64,000 nt of DNA from contig NZ_SGIM01000009.1 in the NCBI RefSeq assembly GCF_004208515.1, positions 86,804 through 150,803 of the forward strand, read 5' to 3'. The notes under the pieces were generated by a model. That model was not told where the DNA came from and did not search any database. It saw only the letters and a list, made by a program, of their open reading frames with translations. The DNA comes from Acinetobacter halotolerans (GTDB taxonomy: Bacteria; Pseudomonadota; Gammaproteobacteria; Pseudomonadales; Moraxellaceae). The translations under genes and the position numbers were made by a program. Position 1 is the stretch's first letter; each line of letters begins with the position of its first letter. Positions 1 to 9,557 of the stretch are shown one piece after another.

Positions 1-50
1 ACCTTGATTTCTCCAGCATTATCCAGCAGTACCTTCCAGAAGAAGTCTAA
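1..50 (+). CDS. mmsB: 3-hydroxyisobutyrate dehydrogenase, C-terminal end (partial)
   Basis: The third forward frame is open from the window edge to a TAA at 48-50 and reads LDFSSIIQQYLPEEV. A DFSS-I-Q ending is typical of 3-hydroxyisobutyrate dehydrogenases, which oxidise 3-hydroxyisobutyrate to methylmalonate semialdehyde in valine degradation. The four genes that follow fit the same pathway. Only 15 residues are visible, so the call rests on the tail motif and the context. The 90 bases up to the next start hold no other obvious feature. Confidence 0.5.
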   Translation, partial: LDFSSIIQQYLPEEV

Positions 51-140
51 GTACCAAGCTATAAGCACGAAGCCATAGGATGGCTTTGAATCATGAAACT
101 CTGTCATGAATAACTACAAATCCAGACTGAGGGAATAGAG

Positions 141-1790
<1,650 letters not shown>

Positions 1791-1801
1791 AGGACGAAAA
1801 T

Positions 1802-2929
1802 ATGCAATTGACCGAAGAACAATTACTCATTCGTGATATGGCGAAAAGCTTCGCCCAAGAACAAATCAGACCTTATGCCAGTGATTGGGATCGAGACGGC
1901 ACTTTTCCCAAAGCTGCTTTGGCGCAAATGGGGCAGCTTGGCTTTATGGGCATGCTGGTGCCAGAGCAATGGGGAGGATCTGATACTGGCAATCTCGCTT
2001 ACGTATTGGCACTGGAAGAAGTCGCAGCTGCGGATGGCGCGACCTCGACTATTATGAGCGTGCACAACTCGGTCGGTTGTGTGCCGATTTTAAAATTTGG
2101 CAATGACGAGCAAAAACAACGTTTTTTGAAGCCCTTAGCACAAGGTGAAATGATCGGTGCATTTGCTCTAACTGAACCACATACTGGTTCGGACGCCGCT
2201 GCGCTTAAAACCCGCGCGGTCAAAGATGGCGATGATTACATTCTCAATGGTGCGAAACAGTTTATTACCTCGGGTCATAATGCAGGGGTGATTATTGTGT
2301 TTGCGGTTACTGATCCGAGTGCAGGCAAAAAAGGCATCAGTGCCTTTTTAGTACCGCGCGATACGCCAGGTTATGAAGTTATTCGTGTCGAAGAGAAATT
2401 AGGTTTACATGCTTCGGATACCTGTCAGATCGCCTTGACTGATGTTCGTGTGCACAAAAGTTTGATGCTGGGCAAAGAAGGTGAAGGTCTAAAAATTGCA
2501 CTCGCGAACTTGGAAGGTGGTCGTATTGGTATTGCTGCACAAGCGGTGGGTTTAGCACGAGCGGCACTAGAAGAAGCGACGCGCTATGCCAAAGAACGTC
2601 TGACTTTTGGCAAACCGATTTTTGAGCATCAAGCGATTGCCTTTCGCTTGGCCAGCATGGCCACCGAAATCGAGGCAGCACGACAGTTGGTGCACTATGC
2701 CGCACGTCTGAAAGAAGCAGGTCAACCCTGTTTGAATGAAGCATCCATGGCGAAACTATTTGCCTCGGAAATGACGGAGCGCGTTTGCTCAAATGCGCTA
2801 CAAGTCTTTGGTGGCTATGGCTATCTCAAAGATTTTCCGATTGAGCGAATTTATCGTGATGCACGAATTTGTCAGATTTATGAAGGCACCAGCGACATTC
2901 AGCGTTTAGTGATCGCACGTAGCCTATAA
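1802..2929 (+). CDS. acyl-CoA dehydrogenase, probably isobutyryl-CoA dehydrogenase
   Basis: A 375-residue FAD-dependent acyl-CoA dehydrogenase that introduces the 2,3 double bond and passes electrons to ETF. The FAD-binding stretch [11 protein letters not shown], the ITSG segment, and the C-terminal [11 protein letters not shown] with catalytic Glu about residue 361 are present. The length matches the short/branched-chain group. Neighbours (acyl-CoA synthetase upstream, enoyl-CoA hydratase and HIBCH-like hydrolase downstream) point to isobutyryl-CoA in valine catabolism. A ribosome site AAAGGACG precedes the ATG. The exact substrate is inferred, not shown. Confidence 0.9.
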   Translation: MQLTEEQLLIRDMAKSFAQEQIRPYASDWDRDGTFPKAALAQMGQLGFMGMLVPEQWGGSDTGNLAYVLALEEVAAADGATSTIMSVHNSVGCVPILKFGNDEQKQRFLKPLAQGEMIGAFALTEPHTGSDAAALKTRAVKDGDDYILNGAKQFITSGHNAGVIIVFAVTDPSAGKKGISAFLVPRDTPGYEVIRVEEKLGLHASDTCQIALTDVRVHKSLMLGKEGEGLKIALANLEGGRIGIAAQAVGLARAALEEATRYAKERLTFGKPIFEHQAIAFRLASMATEIEAARQLVHYAARLKEAGQPCLNEASMAKLFASEMTERVCSNALQVFGGYGYLKDFPIERIYRDARICQIYEGTSDIQRLVIARSL

Positions 2930-2947
2930 AACCAAAACAAGGAATGA

Positions 2948-3724
2948 ATGATGCAGTGGCAAACTATTTTATTGGAAAAGCGTAATGGTGTTGGGTTAAT
3001 TACCCTCAATCGTCCTAAAGCGTTGAATGCCCTAAACAGTGAATTGATCAGTGAAGTGAATCAAGCCCTCGATCAATTAGAAAAAGATCGTGAGATTGGG
3101 TGTATCGTGTTAGCGGGTTCTGAAAAAGCCTTTGCAGCAGGTGCGGATATTAAGGAAATGGCGGAGCTGAATTTTCCTGATATTTATTTTGATGATTTTT
3201 TCCATCTTGCCGATCGTATTGCTCAACGCCGTAAACCTTTGATTGCCGCTGTCAGTGGCTATGCTTTGGGTGGTGGCTGTGAATTAGCATTGATGTGTGA
3301 CTTTATCTACTGCGCTGATAATGCCAAGTTCGGCTTACCTGAAGTCACTTTAGGTGTGATTCCGGGGATCGGGGGTACACAACGTTTAACCCATGCGATT
3401 GGTAAAGCCAAAGCCATGGAAATGTGCCTCACCGCACGACAAATGGGTGCAGTAGAAGCTGAGTTAAGTGGTTTGGTTGCACGTGTATTCAACAAAGAAG
3501 ACCTACTCGAACAAACCCTACAAGCCGCTGAACAAATTGCGACACGCTCTCTGACCGCAAACATGATGCTGAAAGAAACTATTAACCGTGCGTTCGAGGT
3601 CAATCTAACCGAAGGATTACGTTTTGAACGACGTATGTTCCATTCTATTTTTGCCACTGCGGACCAAAAAGAAGGCATGCAAGCGTTTGTAGAGAAACGG
3701 CAAGCCAATTTTAAAAATAAATAA
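2948..3724 (+). CDS. enoyl-CoA hydratase
   Basis: A 258-residue crotonase-fold protein that adds water to 2-enoyl-CoA, here most likely methacrylyl-CoA. The oxyanion-hole segment AFAAGADIKEM, the YALGGGCELALMCD helix start and the LPEVTLGVIPGIGGTQRL segment with both catalytic glutamates are intact. The protein length is typical. Two adjacent ATG codons (2948 and 2951) could start it; the leader AAACAAGGAATGA fits either. It sits 18 bp after the dehydrogenase and 13 bp before the hydrolase, which supports one transcript for valine breakdown. Confidence 0.9.
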   Translation: MMQWQTILLEKRNGVGLITLNRPKALNALNSELISEVNQALDQLEKDREIGCIVLAGSEKAFAAGADIKEMAELNFPDIYFDDFFHLADRIAQRRKPLIAAVSGYALGGGCELALMCDFIYCADNAKFGLPEVTLGVIPGIGGTQRLTHAIGKAKAMEMCLTARQMGAVEAELSGLVARVFNKEDLLEQTLQAAEQIATRSLTANMMLKETINRAFEVNLTEGLRFERRMFHSIFATADQKEGMQAFVEKRQANFKNK

Positions 3725-3737
3725 GAGATCTATAAAA

Positions 3738-4763
3738 ATGAATACAGTACATCACTTAATGATTGAGCAACAAGGTGGTCTGGGCATGATCACATTAGAT
3801 CGAGTGACACATCTGAACGCACTATCGCTTGAGATGATTGAGGGGATTCGAGCCCAACTTGAGCTTTGGCGAGATGATGTTGCTATCCAAGCGATTTTAA
3901 TTAAATCGAACAGCCCGAAAGCCTTTTGTGCAGGAGGCGATATTCGCTATCTGTATGACAGTTATAAACTGGGCACGACAGATCATCAGGGGTATTTTAG
4001 TGCCGAATATAAGATGCTCACCACCATACGTGAGTACCAAAAACCTGTTATCGTTCTGCTCGATGGTTATGTGCTTGGTGGTGGTTTTGGCTTAGCGCAA
4101 GCCTGCCACATCATTGTGAGTAGTGAAAAATCACGCTTTGCCATGCCTGAAACAGCGATTGGTTTTTTCCCAGATGTCGGCGCTACTCATTTCCTATCGC
4201 GCTTGGATGACATAGGCGTGTATATGGCGATTACAGGCGAGCAAATCAGTAGCAGTGATGCCCTTTATTTGGATTTGATTGACTACCATGTGCCCAGTGA
4301 AAAACTGCAAGCCTTGCAAGATGCCTTGGTTGCAGAAACCGATTTAAGCCAACAGAACATTGAACACATTGTGAGTTGCTTTATCACCCGCCCAGCAGAA
4401 AGTGAATTGAAACAGTATGCTGAAGCGATTCGTAAACATTTTGGTTTCCAACATTTAGATGAGATTGAGCAGAGTCTTGCAAATGAACAAGATGAGCATT
4501 TAAAAGCTTGGGCGGACAAGATGCTCAACATTTTGCAACAGCGTTCATTCAGCGCGAAACAAACCAGTTTGAAACTACAATATTTAGGTCGTGGACTTTC
4601 CTTGCAGCAATGTATGCAACTTGAGCGTGATTTGCAGGATATTTGGTTTGAGCATGGCGACTTTATTGAAGGGGTACGTGCGCTGATTGTTGATAAAGAC
4701 AAACAACCTCAATGGAAGAAAGCCAACCCTGAACTGGAGCAAATTTTAGAAAAACTTAGCTAA
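3738..4763 (+). CDS. 3-hydroxyisobutyryl-CoA hydrolase-like (crotonase fold)
   Basis: A 341-residue enoyl-CoA hydratase/isomerase superfamily protein. It is longer than a plain hydratase, has FCAGGDIRYLYDSYKLG, VLGGGFGLAQA, and the HIBCH-typical GFFPDVGATHFLSRL. HIBCH enzymes release 3-hydroxyisobutyrate from its CoA ester, the step that would follow the upstream hydratase and feed the dehydrogenase ending at base 50. It is the last gene of the catabolic run; a 117 bp gap follows. Without testing, a generic enoyl-CoA hydratase/isomerase role cannot be excluded. Confidence 0.82.
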   Translation: MNTVHHLMIEQQGGLGMITLDRVTHLNALSLEMIEGIRAQLELWRDDVAIQAILIKSNSPKAFCAGGDIRYLYDSYKLGTTDHQGYFSAEYKMLTTIREYQKPVIVLLDGYVLGGGFGLAQACHIIVSSEKSRFAMPETAIGFFPDVGATHFLSRLDDIGVYMAITGEQISSSDALYLDLIDYHVPSEKLQALQDALVAETDLSQQNIEHIVSCFITRPAESELKQYAEAIRKHFGFQHLDEIEQSLANEQDEHLKAWADKMLNILQQRSFSAKQTSLKLQYLGRGLSLQQCMQLERDLQDIWFEHGDFIEGVRALIVDKDKQPQWKKANPELEQILEKLS

Positions 4764-4816
4764 ACACATTATAAAAAAAATAAAAAAGCGCACAGAAAGA
4801 CAGCGGGATTTGAAAT

Positions 4817-4842
4817 GCTTATGGTCAGGGTTGTCCATAAGC
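4817..4842 (+). other. leader hairpin upstream of the MHS transporter
   Basis: GCTTATGG at 4817-4824 pairs perfectly with CCATAAGC at 4835-4842 around a ten-base loop, in the 117 bp gap between the hydrolase and the transporter gene. No T-run follows, so it does not look like an intrinsic terminator. It may be a regulatory hairpin or protein site; nothing more can be said from sequence. Confidence 0.35.
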
Positions 4843-4883
4843 GTCAAAGTTAAAACAAAAAGATCTAAATAAGGATAATTGTG

Positions 4884-6236
4884 ATGCAAGCAACAGATGG
4901 AAACGGTTCGTCCCCTAAAAAGTCGTCACATCGATTGGCAGGGATTTCTAGCATGGTTGGTACCACCATCGAGTGGTATGACTTTTTTATTTATGGTGCG
5001 GCAGCGGCACTGATTTTCAACAAATTGTTTTTTCCTAATCTTGACCCACTGACAGGTGTACTCGCAGCATTTGGTACCTATGCAGTGGGTTTCATCGGAC
5101 GACCTTTAGGTGGTCTAGTATTTGGTCACTTTGGTGACAAGATCGGGCGTAAGTCCATGTTGTTACTGACTCTCATGTTGATGGGTATTCCCACCGTATT
5201 GATTGGATTGTTACCCACTTATGAAACAATCGGCTATTGGGCTGCGATTTGTTTAGTGATCTTGCGCTTTATTCAGGGTATGGCAATGGGTGGTGAGTGG
5301 GGCGGCGCAGTGCTGATGGCGGTTGAACATGCACCTGACGGCAAAAAAGGGTTTTGGGGCAGTTTGCCTCAAGCCAGTACCGGTGGCGGCTTGATGTTGG
5401 CCTCGATTGCACTTGGGCTTGTGTCCTTGCTTCCTGAACAAGCATTGTTTAGTTGGGGTTGGCGTATTCCTTTCCTCGCGAGCATTGTTTTACTCGGTGT
5501 GGGGTGGTATATCCGCGTCAAAGTACCTGAATCACCTGACTTTGAGAAGGTCAAGCAACAAGCTGAAAACATCAAAGTTCCTGCGTTACAGGTGTTTAAA
5601 CAACATCCTAAACAACTCATTACCATTATCGTGGCGCGTGCCGCTGAAAACGCATGGTTTTATATTGCATCCACTTTTACTTTGGCCTACACCACGGCCC
5701 AATTGGGGATTCCACGACAAGATATTTTATTTGCCACCATCTGTGGTGCAGCGGTGATTTTATTTATGACGCCGCTGTGTGGACATTTGTCAGATAAAGT
5801 TGGTCAGCGCAATATGTTTATGTTTGGCTTATGTGTGTTGGCACTATTTAGCTATCCATTCTTTAGTATGTTAAACACCAAAGATCCTGTATTGGTCTGG
5901 ACTGCGATTGTTTTGGCAATCGGTGTGGTTTTCCCAATTATGTACGCACCACAAGCACAACTGTTCGCACGTCAGTTCCCTGCTGAAATTCGTTATAGTG
6001 GCATCTCGATCTCAGTGCAATTGGCAGGCGTATTGGGTGGTGGTATTGCACCGTTGATTGCAACCAAGTTATTGAGTGTCGGTGGTGGCAATCCATATTT
6101 GATTATGATTTATATTGGTTCGATGGCAATGATTGCGATAGTCGCAACAACCTTTATGCCACGTGACCGAATTGCTCAAACTTATCAGCAATCAAATGAA
6201 TTAGATTTAAAAACGAAGATTACTGATCAATCCTAG
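4884..6236 (+). CDS. MFS transporter, metabolite:H+ symporter (MHS) family
   Basis: A 450-residue, twelve-segment inner membrane transporter of the major facilitator superfamily. The N-terminal GTTIEWYDFFIYG and the RPLGGLVFGHFGDKIGRK loop are hallmarks of the MHS group (shikimate, proline/betaine, citrate, alpha-ketoglutarate carriers). Substrate cannot be read from sequence; its position after the isobutyrate/valine genes suggests a branched-chain or short carboxylate. A GTG at 4881 is in frame just ahead of the ATG at 4884; the AAGGA at 4871-4875 is spaced better for the ATG. A bidirectional-looking terminator follows. Confidence 0.88.
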   Translation: MQATDGNGSSPKKSSHRLAGISSMVGTTIEWYDFFIYGAAAALIFNKLFFPNLDPLTGVLAAFGTYAVGFIGRPLGGLVFGHFGDKIGRKSMLLLTLMLMGIPTVLIGLLPTYETIGYWAAICLVILRFIQGMAMGGEWGGAVLMAVEHAPDGKKGFWGSLPQASTGGGLMLASIALGLVSLLPEQALFSWGWRIPFLASIVLLGVGWYIRVKVPESPDFEKVKQQAENIKVPALQVFKQHPKQLITIIVARAAENAWFYIASTFTLAYTTAQLGIPRQDILFATICGAAVILFMTPLCGHLSDKVGQRNMFMFGLCVLALFSYPFFSMLNTKDPVLVWTAIVLAIGVVFPIMYAPQAQLFARQFPAEIRYSGISISVQLAGVLGGGIAPLIATKLLSVGGGNPYLIMIYIGSMAMIAIVATTFMPRDRIAQTYQQSNELDLKTKITDQS

Positions 6237-6261
6237 TTGTGAAATCTATATATAGATAAAA

Positions 6262-6297
6262 AAAAAGCCCTCATCTTTCGATGAGGGCTTTTTTTGA
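6262..6297. terminator. intrinsic terminator, left copy
   Basis: AAGCCCTCAT at 6265-6274 pairs with ATGAGGGCTT at 6281-6290 across a six-base loop, with an A-run on the left and a T-run on the right, so it can work on both strands. It ends the MHS transporter gene. The hairpin and the bases after it are repeated near 6891 beside the intact tRNA-Gly. Confidence 0.85.
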
Positions 6298-6345
6298 ATC
6301 TGGAGCGGGAAAGGAGGCTTGAACTCGCGCCCCCAACGTTAGCGA
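6298..6345 (-). pseudogene. tRNA-Gly remnant (3' half)
   Basis: From 6301 the sequence reads TGGAGCGGGAAAGGAGG and continues like the CCA end, acceptor strand and T-arm of the tRNA-Gly on the minus strand at 6933-7008, with about six mismatches in 44 bases. After roughly 6345 the likeness fades, so the anticodon and 5' half are lost or strongly decayed. Together with the terminator before it, it forms the left copy of a direct repeat that brackets the GNAT gene. Confidence 0.75.
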
Positions 6346-6424
6346 TAGTCACCAACATAAATTACGCTAGATGATAATCTATGGAACTATCATTTATTGC
6401 AAATCGTTGTTTTGAGGTTTAAAT

Positions 6425-6883
6425 ATGATTGAAATTGCTCAACAGCAAGATGCAAAAGTAATCTTAAATGTTATCAAAAAAAGTATAGTGTCTTGCTCTC
6501 TAGATCATCAAGGTAATCAAAATGTTATTGATGAATGGTTATCAAATAAAACTGAAGAAAATATCATTAATTGGATAAACAACTCTTATTCGTATGTGTA
6601 CAAAAAGGACAATAAGATTGTAGGTTTTATTTTGATGTCTAAAGGGGGAGTCATCCTTCTAAATTATGTTTTACCTGATTATCAAGGCGATGGCATAGGA
6701 AGTGCAATGATTGATTTCATCATTTCTCTTTCTCACCAACTCGATAAAATTACGCTTGAATCTACGCTAACTGCGAAAAAATTTTATGAGCGTAAAAACT
6801 TTATCATTCTGGAAGAAATCTACGAATATGAAAAGTTAGTCGGCTTTAAAATGCAATTAAGGCTAGCTGGCAATCTTGCTTAA
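6425..6883 (+). CDS. GNAT family N-acetyltransferase
   Basis: A 152-residue Gcn5-related acetyltransferase. The acetyl-CoA pyrophosphate loop is visible as YQGDGIGSAMIDF (Q-x-x-G-x-G), preceded by the NYVLPDYQG strand and followed by a C-terminal AKKFYERKNF segment typical of the family. Substrate unknown. The ATG has a good GAGGT six bases upstream. The gene is clearly more AT-rich than its neighbours, with many AAA/AAT/ATT codons, and lies between two copies of a terminator plus tRNA-Gly end, which suggests horizontal acquisition. Confidence 0.85.
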   Translation: MIEIAQQQDAKVILNVIKKSIVSCSLDHQGNQNVIDEWLSNKTEENIINWINNSYSYVYKKDNKIVGFILMSKGGVILLNYVLPDYQGDGIGSAMIDFIISLSHQLDKITLESTLTAKKFYERKNFIILEEIYEYEKLVGFKMQLRLAGNLA

Positions 6884-6888
6884 AAGAT

Positions 6889-6977
6889 AAGAAAAAAAGC
6901 CCTAATCTTTCGACTAGGGCTTTTTTTGAATCTGGAGCGGGAAAGGAGACTCGAACTCCCGACCCCAACCTTGGCAA
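6889..6977. repeat. direct repeat, right copy (terminator plus intact tRNA end)
   Basis: This copy of the 6257-6345 block contains the hairpin GCCCTA/TAGGGC with its T-run and runs into the 3' part of the intact tRNA-Gly. It is the partner of the left, decayed copy on the other side of the GNAT gene. Confidence 0.7.
6893..6928. terminator. intrinsic terminator after GNAT gene and tRNA-Gly
   Basis: AAAAAGCCCTA (to 6903) pairs with TAGGGCTTTTT (from 6914) around a ten-base loop; A-rich left flank and T-rich right flank make it usable by both the GNAT gene and the opposite tRNA transcript. Confidence 0.8.
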
Positions 6978-7008
6978 GGTTATGCTCTACCAACTGAGCT
7001 ATTCCCGC
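6933..7008 (-). tRNA. tRNA-Gly (anticodon GCC), CCA encoded
   Basis: The reverse complement begins GCGGGAATAGCTCAGTTGG and folds into a standard cloverleaf with anticodon GCC, T-loop GTTCGAGTC, acceptor strands GCGGGAA/TTCCCGC, discriminator T and an encoded CCA at 6935-6933. It is the second of two near-identical tandem copies and is followed by the terminator at 6893-6928. Confidence 0.97.
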
Positions 7009-7049
7009 TTATTGAGCAGTTTTTTCTAAAACTTACACTAAAAAATTTG

Positions 7050-7122
7050 AGCGGGAAAGGAGACTCGAACTCCCGACCCCAACCTTGGCAAGGTTATGCT
7101 CTACCAACTGAGCTATTCCCGC
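7050..7122 (-). tRNA. tRNA-Gly (anticodon GCC), CCA not encoded
   Basis: This copy has the same 73-base body as the neighbouring tRNA-Gly, anticodon GCC included. The three bases after the discriminator read CAA rather than CCA, so the CCA end must be completed by the nucleotidyltransferase. It is the first gene of the tRNA transcript, separated from the next copy by about 41 bases. Confidence 0.96.
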
Positions 7123-7131
7123 ATGCCGTGT

Positions 7132-7159
7132 ATAATACATTATGCAAAAATAGGGTCAA
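7132..7159 (-). promoter_or_regulatory. tRNA-Gly promoter
   Basis: On the minus strand TTGACC (7159-7154) and TATTAT (7137-7132) are separated by 16 bases and lie nine bases before the tRNA start, giving a good sigma70-type promoter for the two-gene tRNA unit. Confidence 0.75.
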
Positions 7160-7311
7160 TAATTTTATGCAAAGAAATTGATTAATTGCATAAAATAAAA
7201 GCACTTCTGGGATTAAAAAATGCAAAAAGCGAAATTTTGTATAAGCGTTTTACTCAAGGTACGCTCATGTATACTAGTGGACTACCTCAATCTGAACCTA
7301 CGGAGTGACTG

Positions 7312-7620
7312 ATGAAATTAGAACAACAGTTGATTGAACGTTTACAAACCCTCGCTCCGAGCCATCTTGAAGTGATCAATGAGTCGGCAGGACATGGCGG
7401 TTATTTTCCTGGGAAAGAATCACACTTTAAAGTGATTGTGGTCAGTGATGCGTTCCAAGGCCTACGTTTGGTACAACGTCATCAAAAAATTTATGCGGTT
7501 GCCGCTGAGCTGATGAGTCCGGGACAGATTCATGCTTTAGCTATTCATGCCTATGTGCCAAGTGAGTGGCAAGGCCAAGCACCGGCAAGCCCTGAATGTG
7601 CACATGCACCAAAACCTTAA
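7312..7620 (+). CDS. BolA family protein
   Basis: A 102-residue BolA-type protein. The SHFKVIVVSDAFQGLRLVQRHQKIY segment (quoted in part: HFKVIVVSDAFQG, RLVQRHQ) and the C-terminal IHALAIHAYVPSEW carry the conserved H and the strand-helix pattern of the family. BolA proteins bind monothiol glutaredoxins with 2Fe-2S clusters and affect iron and envelope stress responses. A CGGAG lies six bases before the ATG. The gene is followed directly by a SirB-like membrane protein, probably in the same transcript. Confidence 0.9.
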   Translation: MKLEQQLIERLQTLAPSHLEVINESAGHGGYFPGKESHFKVIVVSDAFQGLRLVQRHQKIYAVAAELMSPGQIHALAIHAYVPSEWQGQAPASPECAHAPKP

Positions 7621-7629
7621 GGATTGATT

Positions 7630-8022
7630 ATGGATGCACATTTAATCACCAAGATTATTCATATGTCAGCAGTCAGTTTGTTGATACTGGTCTTTGTTGC
7701 ACGCGCTGCGACTTTATTCGTGGGGACACAACAGCAACAACCTAGTCCTAAAGTACGCAAAGGCTTTGTGGGTTTACAACATTTGTCGCTGACGCTGATT
7801 ATTATCACTGGCGCAATATTACTGGTGATGAATAACTTTGAAGTACAGCCTTGGTTCTATGCCAAAGTGATTCTATTTTTTGTACTTTGGTCTTCTATGA
7901 TTAAAACTTATCGAGAAGATAACAATATTTTATTGGTGCAACGTCGTGTCGGTGTTTTGATCGGTGCAATTGCATTGGTGGGGATTCTTGGCTTGGTGAT
8001 GATGAAGCCCGTTTTTGGGTAA
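7630..8022 (+). CDS. SirB2-family membrane protein
   Basis: A 130-residue protein with four predicted membrane segments (TKIIHMSAVSLLILVFVARA; the LSLTLIIITGAILL region; FYAKVILFFVLW; VLIGAIALVGILGLVMM). Its length and HMSAVSLL/GLQHLSLT layout match the SirB family, whose role is not settled. A TTG at 7624 is in frame, but the ATG at 7630 after AAGGATTGATT is the better start. It begins ten bases after bolA and is probably cotranscribed. Confidence 0.75.
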   Translation: MDAHLITKIIHMSAVSLLILVFVARAATLFVGTQQQQPSPKVRKGFVGLQHLSLTLIIITGAILLVMNNFEVQPWFYAKVILFFVLWSSMIKTYREDNNILLVQRRVGVLIGAIALVGILGLVMMKPVFG

Positions 8023-8104
8023 TTGTCTGACATTGTTTTAGTAATTGTTGGGGCACTAGGTTAAACTGTGTGCAATTTGCAAAAAAATCGTGTAGAGGGA
8101 AATC

Positions 8105-8947
8105 ATGTTAACTCGTGTGGTATTTAACCAAAAAGGTGGTGTGGGGAAATCAAGTATCACTGTAAATTTAGCCGCGATTAGCGCTAAACAAGGGCTTAGA
8201 ACCTTGGTGATTGATCTAGATCCGCAAGCAAATTCAAGCCAATACCTTTTAGGTGAAGATGCGACATATTCTGCGGACAAAGCCGCATTAGAGCCTAATA
8301 TTGAAAATTTCTTTGACGATATTTTAGCGACCACACAGCAAAAGGGCTTGATTGGCAATGCCATCGGCTCAATTCTTAAAGCACCGCGCAGCAAAGGTTT
8401 AGACAGTTACGTACATCGCACATCTTTTGAAAACTTGGATGTGATTCCTGCGAGCCCAAGTTTAGGTACGCTCGAGCATGCTTTGGAAAGTAAGCACAAA
8501 ATTTATAAGTTACGTGATTCGATTCAGGTCTTGAGCTCGCGCTATGACCGTATTTATATTGATACACCACCTGCATTTAATTTCTTTACTTTATCGGCGT
8601 TGATTTCAGCACAACGTGTGTTGATTCCATTTGATTGTGATGTATTTTCAAAACGTGCGTTACAAACTTTGATTGAAAATGTGCTCGAAACCCAAGATGA
8701 TCATAATGATCGCTTGGAGATTGAAGGAATCGTGGTCAATCAATTCCAGTCTCAGGCAAAATTACCGCGTGAAGTGGTTCAACAGTTAAAAGATGAAGGC
8801 CTGCCTGTGTTAGCAAGCATGCTGCCACCATCTGTATTGATGAAAGAATCACATCAAAAGAATTTACCATTGATTCATTTGGCATCTGAACATAAGTTGA
8901 CCCTTGCTTATGTCACCTTGTTCAATGAGATTGAATCAAAGCAATAA
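8105..8947 (+). CDS. ParA family ATPase (orphan)
   Basis: A 280-residue ParA/MinD-type ATPase. The deviant Walker A is KGGVGKSS (residues 10-17), the Walker A' region is VIDLDPQANSS, and IYIDTPPAFNF is the Walker B. Such ATPases position DNA or protein cargo on the nucleoid. No parB-like gene or parS-like repeat is seen beside it; the next gene, nine bases on, is a lipoprotein. It therefore looks like an orphan ParA, whose cargo is unknown. GAGGGA precedes the ATG. Confidence 0.88.
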   Translation: MLTRVVFNQKGGVGKSSITVNLAAISAKQGLRTLVIDLDPQANSSQYLLGEDATYSADKAALEPNIENFFDDILATTQQKGLIGNAIGSILKAPRSKGLDSYVHRTSFENLDVIPASPSLGTLEHALESKHKIYKLRDSIQVLSSRYDRIYIDTPPAFNFFTLSALISAQRVLIPFDCDVFSKRALQTLIENVLETQDDHNDRLEIEGIVVNQFQSQAKLPREVVQQLKDEGLPVLASMLPPSVLMKESHQKNLPLIHLASEHKLTLAYVTLFNEIESKQ

Positions 8948-8956
8948 GAGAACCTT

Positions 8957-9349
8957 ATGAAACGCTTATATTGGATGCCTGTTTTGGCCGCGACGATGCT
9001 ATTAGGTGCTTGTGCATCAACGGTTAAACCCGCTTATGTCTCACCGACACAGTACCAAGCTTTAAACTGCCAACAACTGCAAGCGGAATACAACCGTATT
9101 CAGCATTATATTGACAATGGTGTACAGACGCCGAAACGAACAGGTGTCGGGGTTGGCGTGGGACTTGGTGGCGGCTGGGGTGGCAAAAGCGGTTGGGGCT
9201 TTGGTCCTTCTGTTTCCGTGAATATGGGTCAGTCGATGAATACCAAAAATACAGAACTTGCGAAAGTTTTGGGTCAGCAAGATGCAATTGTGCAAGCAGC
9301 ACAGTTTAAAGGCTGTCCAATTATTGTGAAACCACGACCGAAATCTTAG
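8957..9349 (+). CDS. glycine-rich outer-envelope lipoprotein, function unknown
   Basis: A 130-residue protein with a lipoprotein signal peptide MKRLYWMPVLAATMLLGAC and lipobox LGAC. After a short helical stretch (YQALNCQQLQAEYNRIQHY) comes a Gly/Trp-rich piece GVGVGVGLGGGWGGKSGWGF, then a short C-terminal helix. Small lipoproteins with a Cys-Gln-Gln-Leu helix and a glycine-rich stretch are common in gammaproteobacteria with no settled role. It follows parA by nine bases and is probably in its operon. Confidence 0.8.
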   Translation: MKRLYWMPVLAATMLLGACASTVKPAYVSPTQYQALNCQQLQAEYNRIQHYIDNGVQTPKRTGVGVGVGLGGGWGGKSGWGFGPSVSVNMGQSMNTKNTELAKVLGQQDAIVQAAQFKGCPIIVKPRPKS

Positions 9350-9360
9350 TTTTTAGCGAT

Positions 9361-9386
9361 TATTGCCGTAGTTCGCTACGGCAATA
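9361..9386. other. perfect hairpin with TTCG loop
   Basis: TATTGCCGTAG (9361-9371) and CTACGGCAATA (9376-9386) form an 11 bp perfect stem closed by a TTCG tetraloop, twelve bases after the lipoprotein stop. It is very stable but has no T-run on either side, so it may protect the 3' end of the parA-lipoprotein mRNA or mark a processed terminator. Confidence 0.6.
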
Positions 9387-9557
9387 AAAACTAAATATTA
9401 GCAAAATGTTTCAAGAAAAAAATATAAAAATCAAAATCTTAATTAAATTTACTCTGCTGTTTTCCTAATCTTGTCTATTGACGTGATCGCTTAAAACTTG
9501 TCTATTCCCCCTAAATTCGTTTAAGGTGGCGACCACGAACAGTCATTCGGTATATAT

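Larger units (their letters stand above)
6257..6345. repeat. direct repeat, left copy (terminator plus tRNA 3' end)
   Basis: This block matches 6889-6977 in order and orientation: A-run, terminator hairpin, GAATC, then the tRNA-Gly 3' portion. The left copy is diverged in both the hairpin and the tRNA part. Such a repeat on both sides of one foreign-looking gene resembles the two ends of an element inserted at a tRNA 3' end, or an old tandem duplication. Confidence 0.7.

Noticed and set aside
2379..2792. A 137-residue open frame on the minus strand in the acyl-CoA dehydrogenase gene
   Set aside because: Antisense shadow of a conserved enzyme; no recognisable protein features.
8105..9349. A plasmid-type partition locus around ParA
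   Set aside because: No ParB gene, parS-like repeats, replication gene or toxin-antitoxin pair is present; the flanks are chromosomal housekeeping genes.
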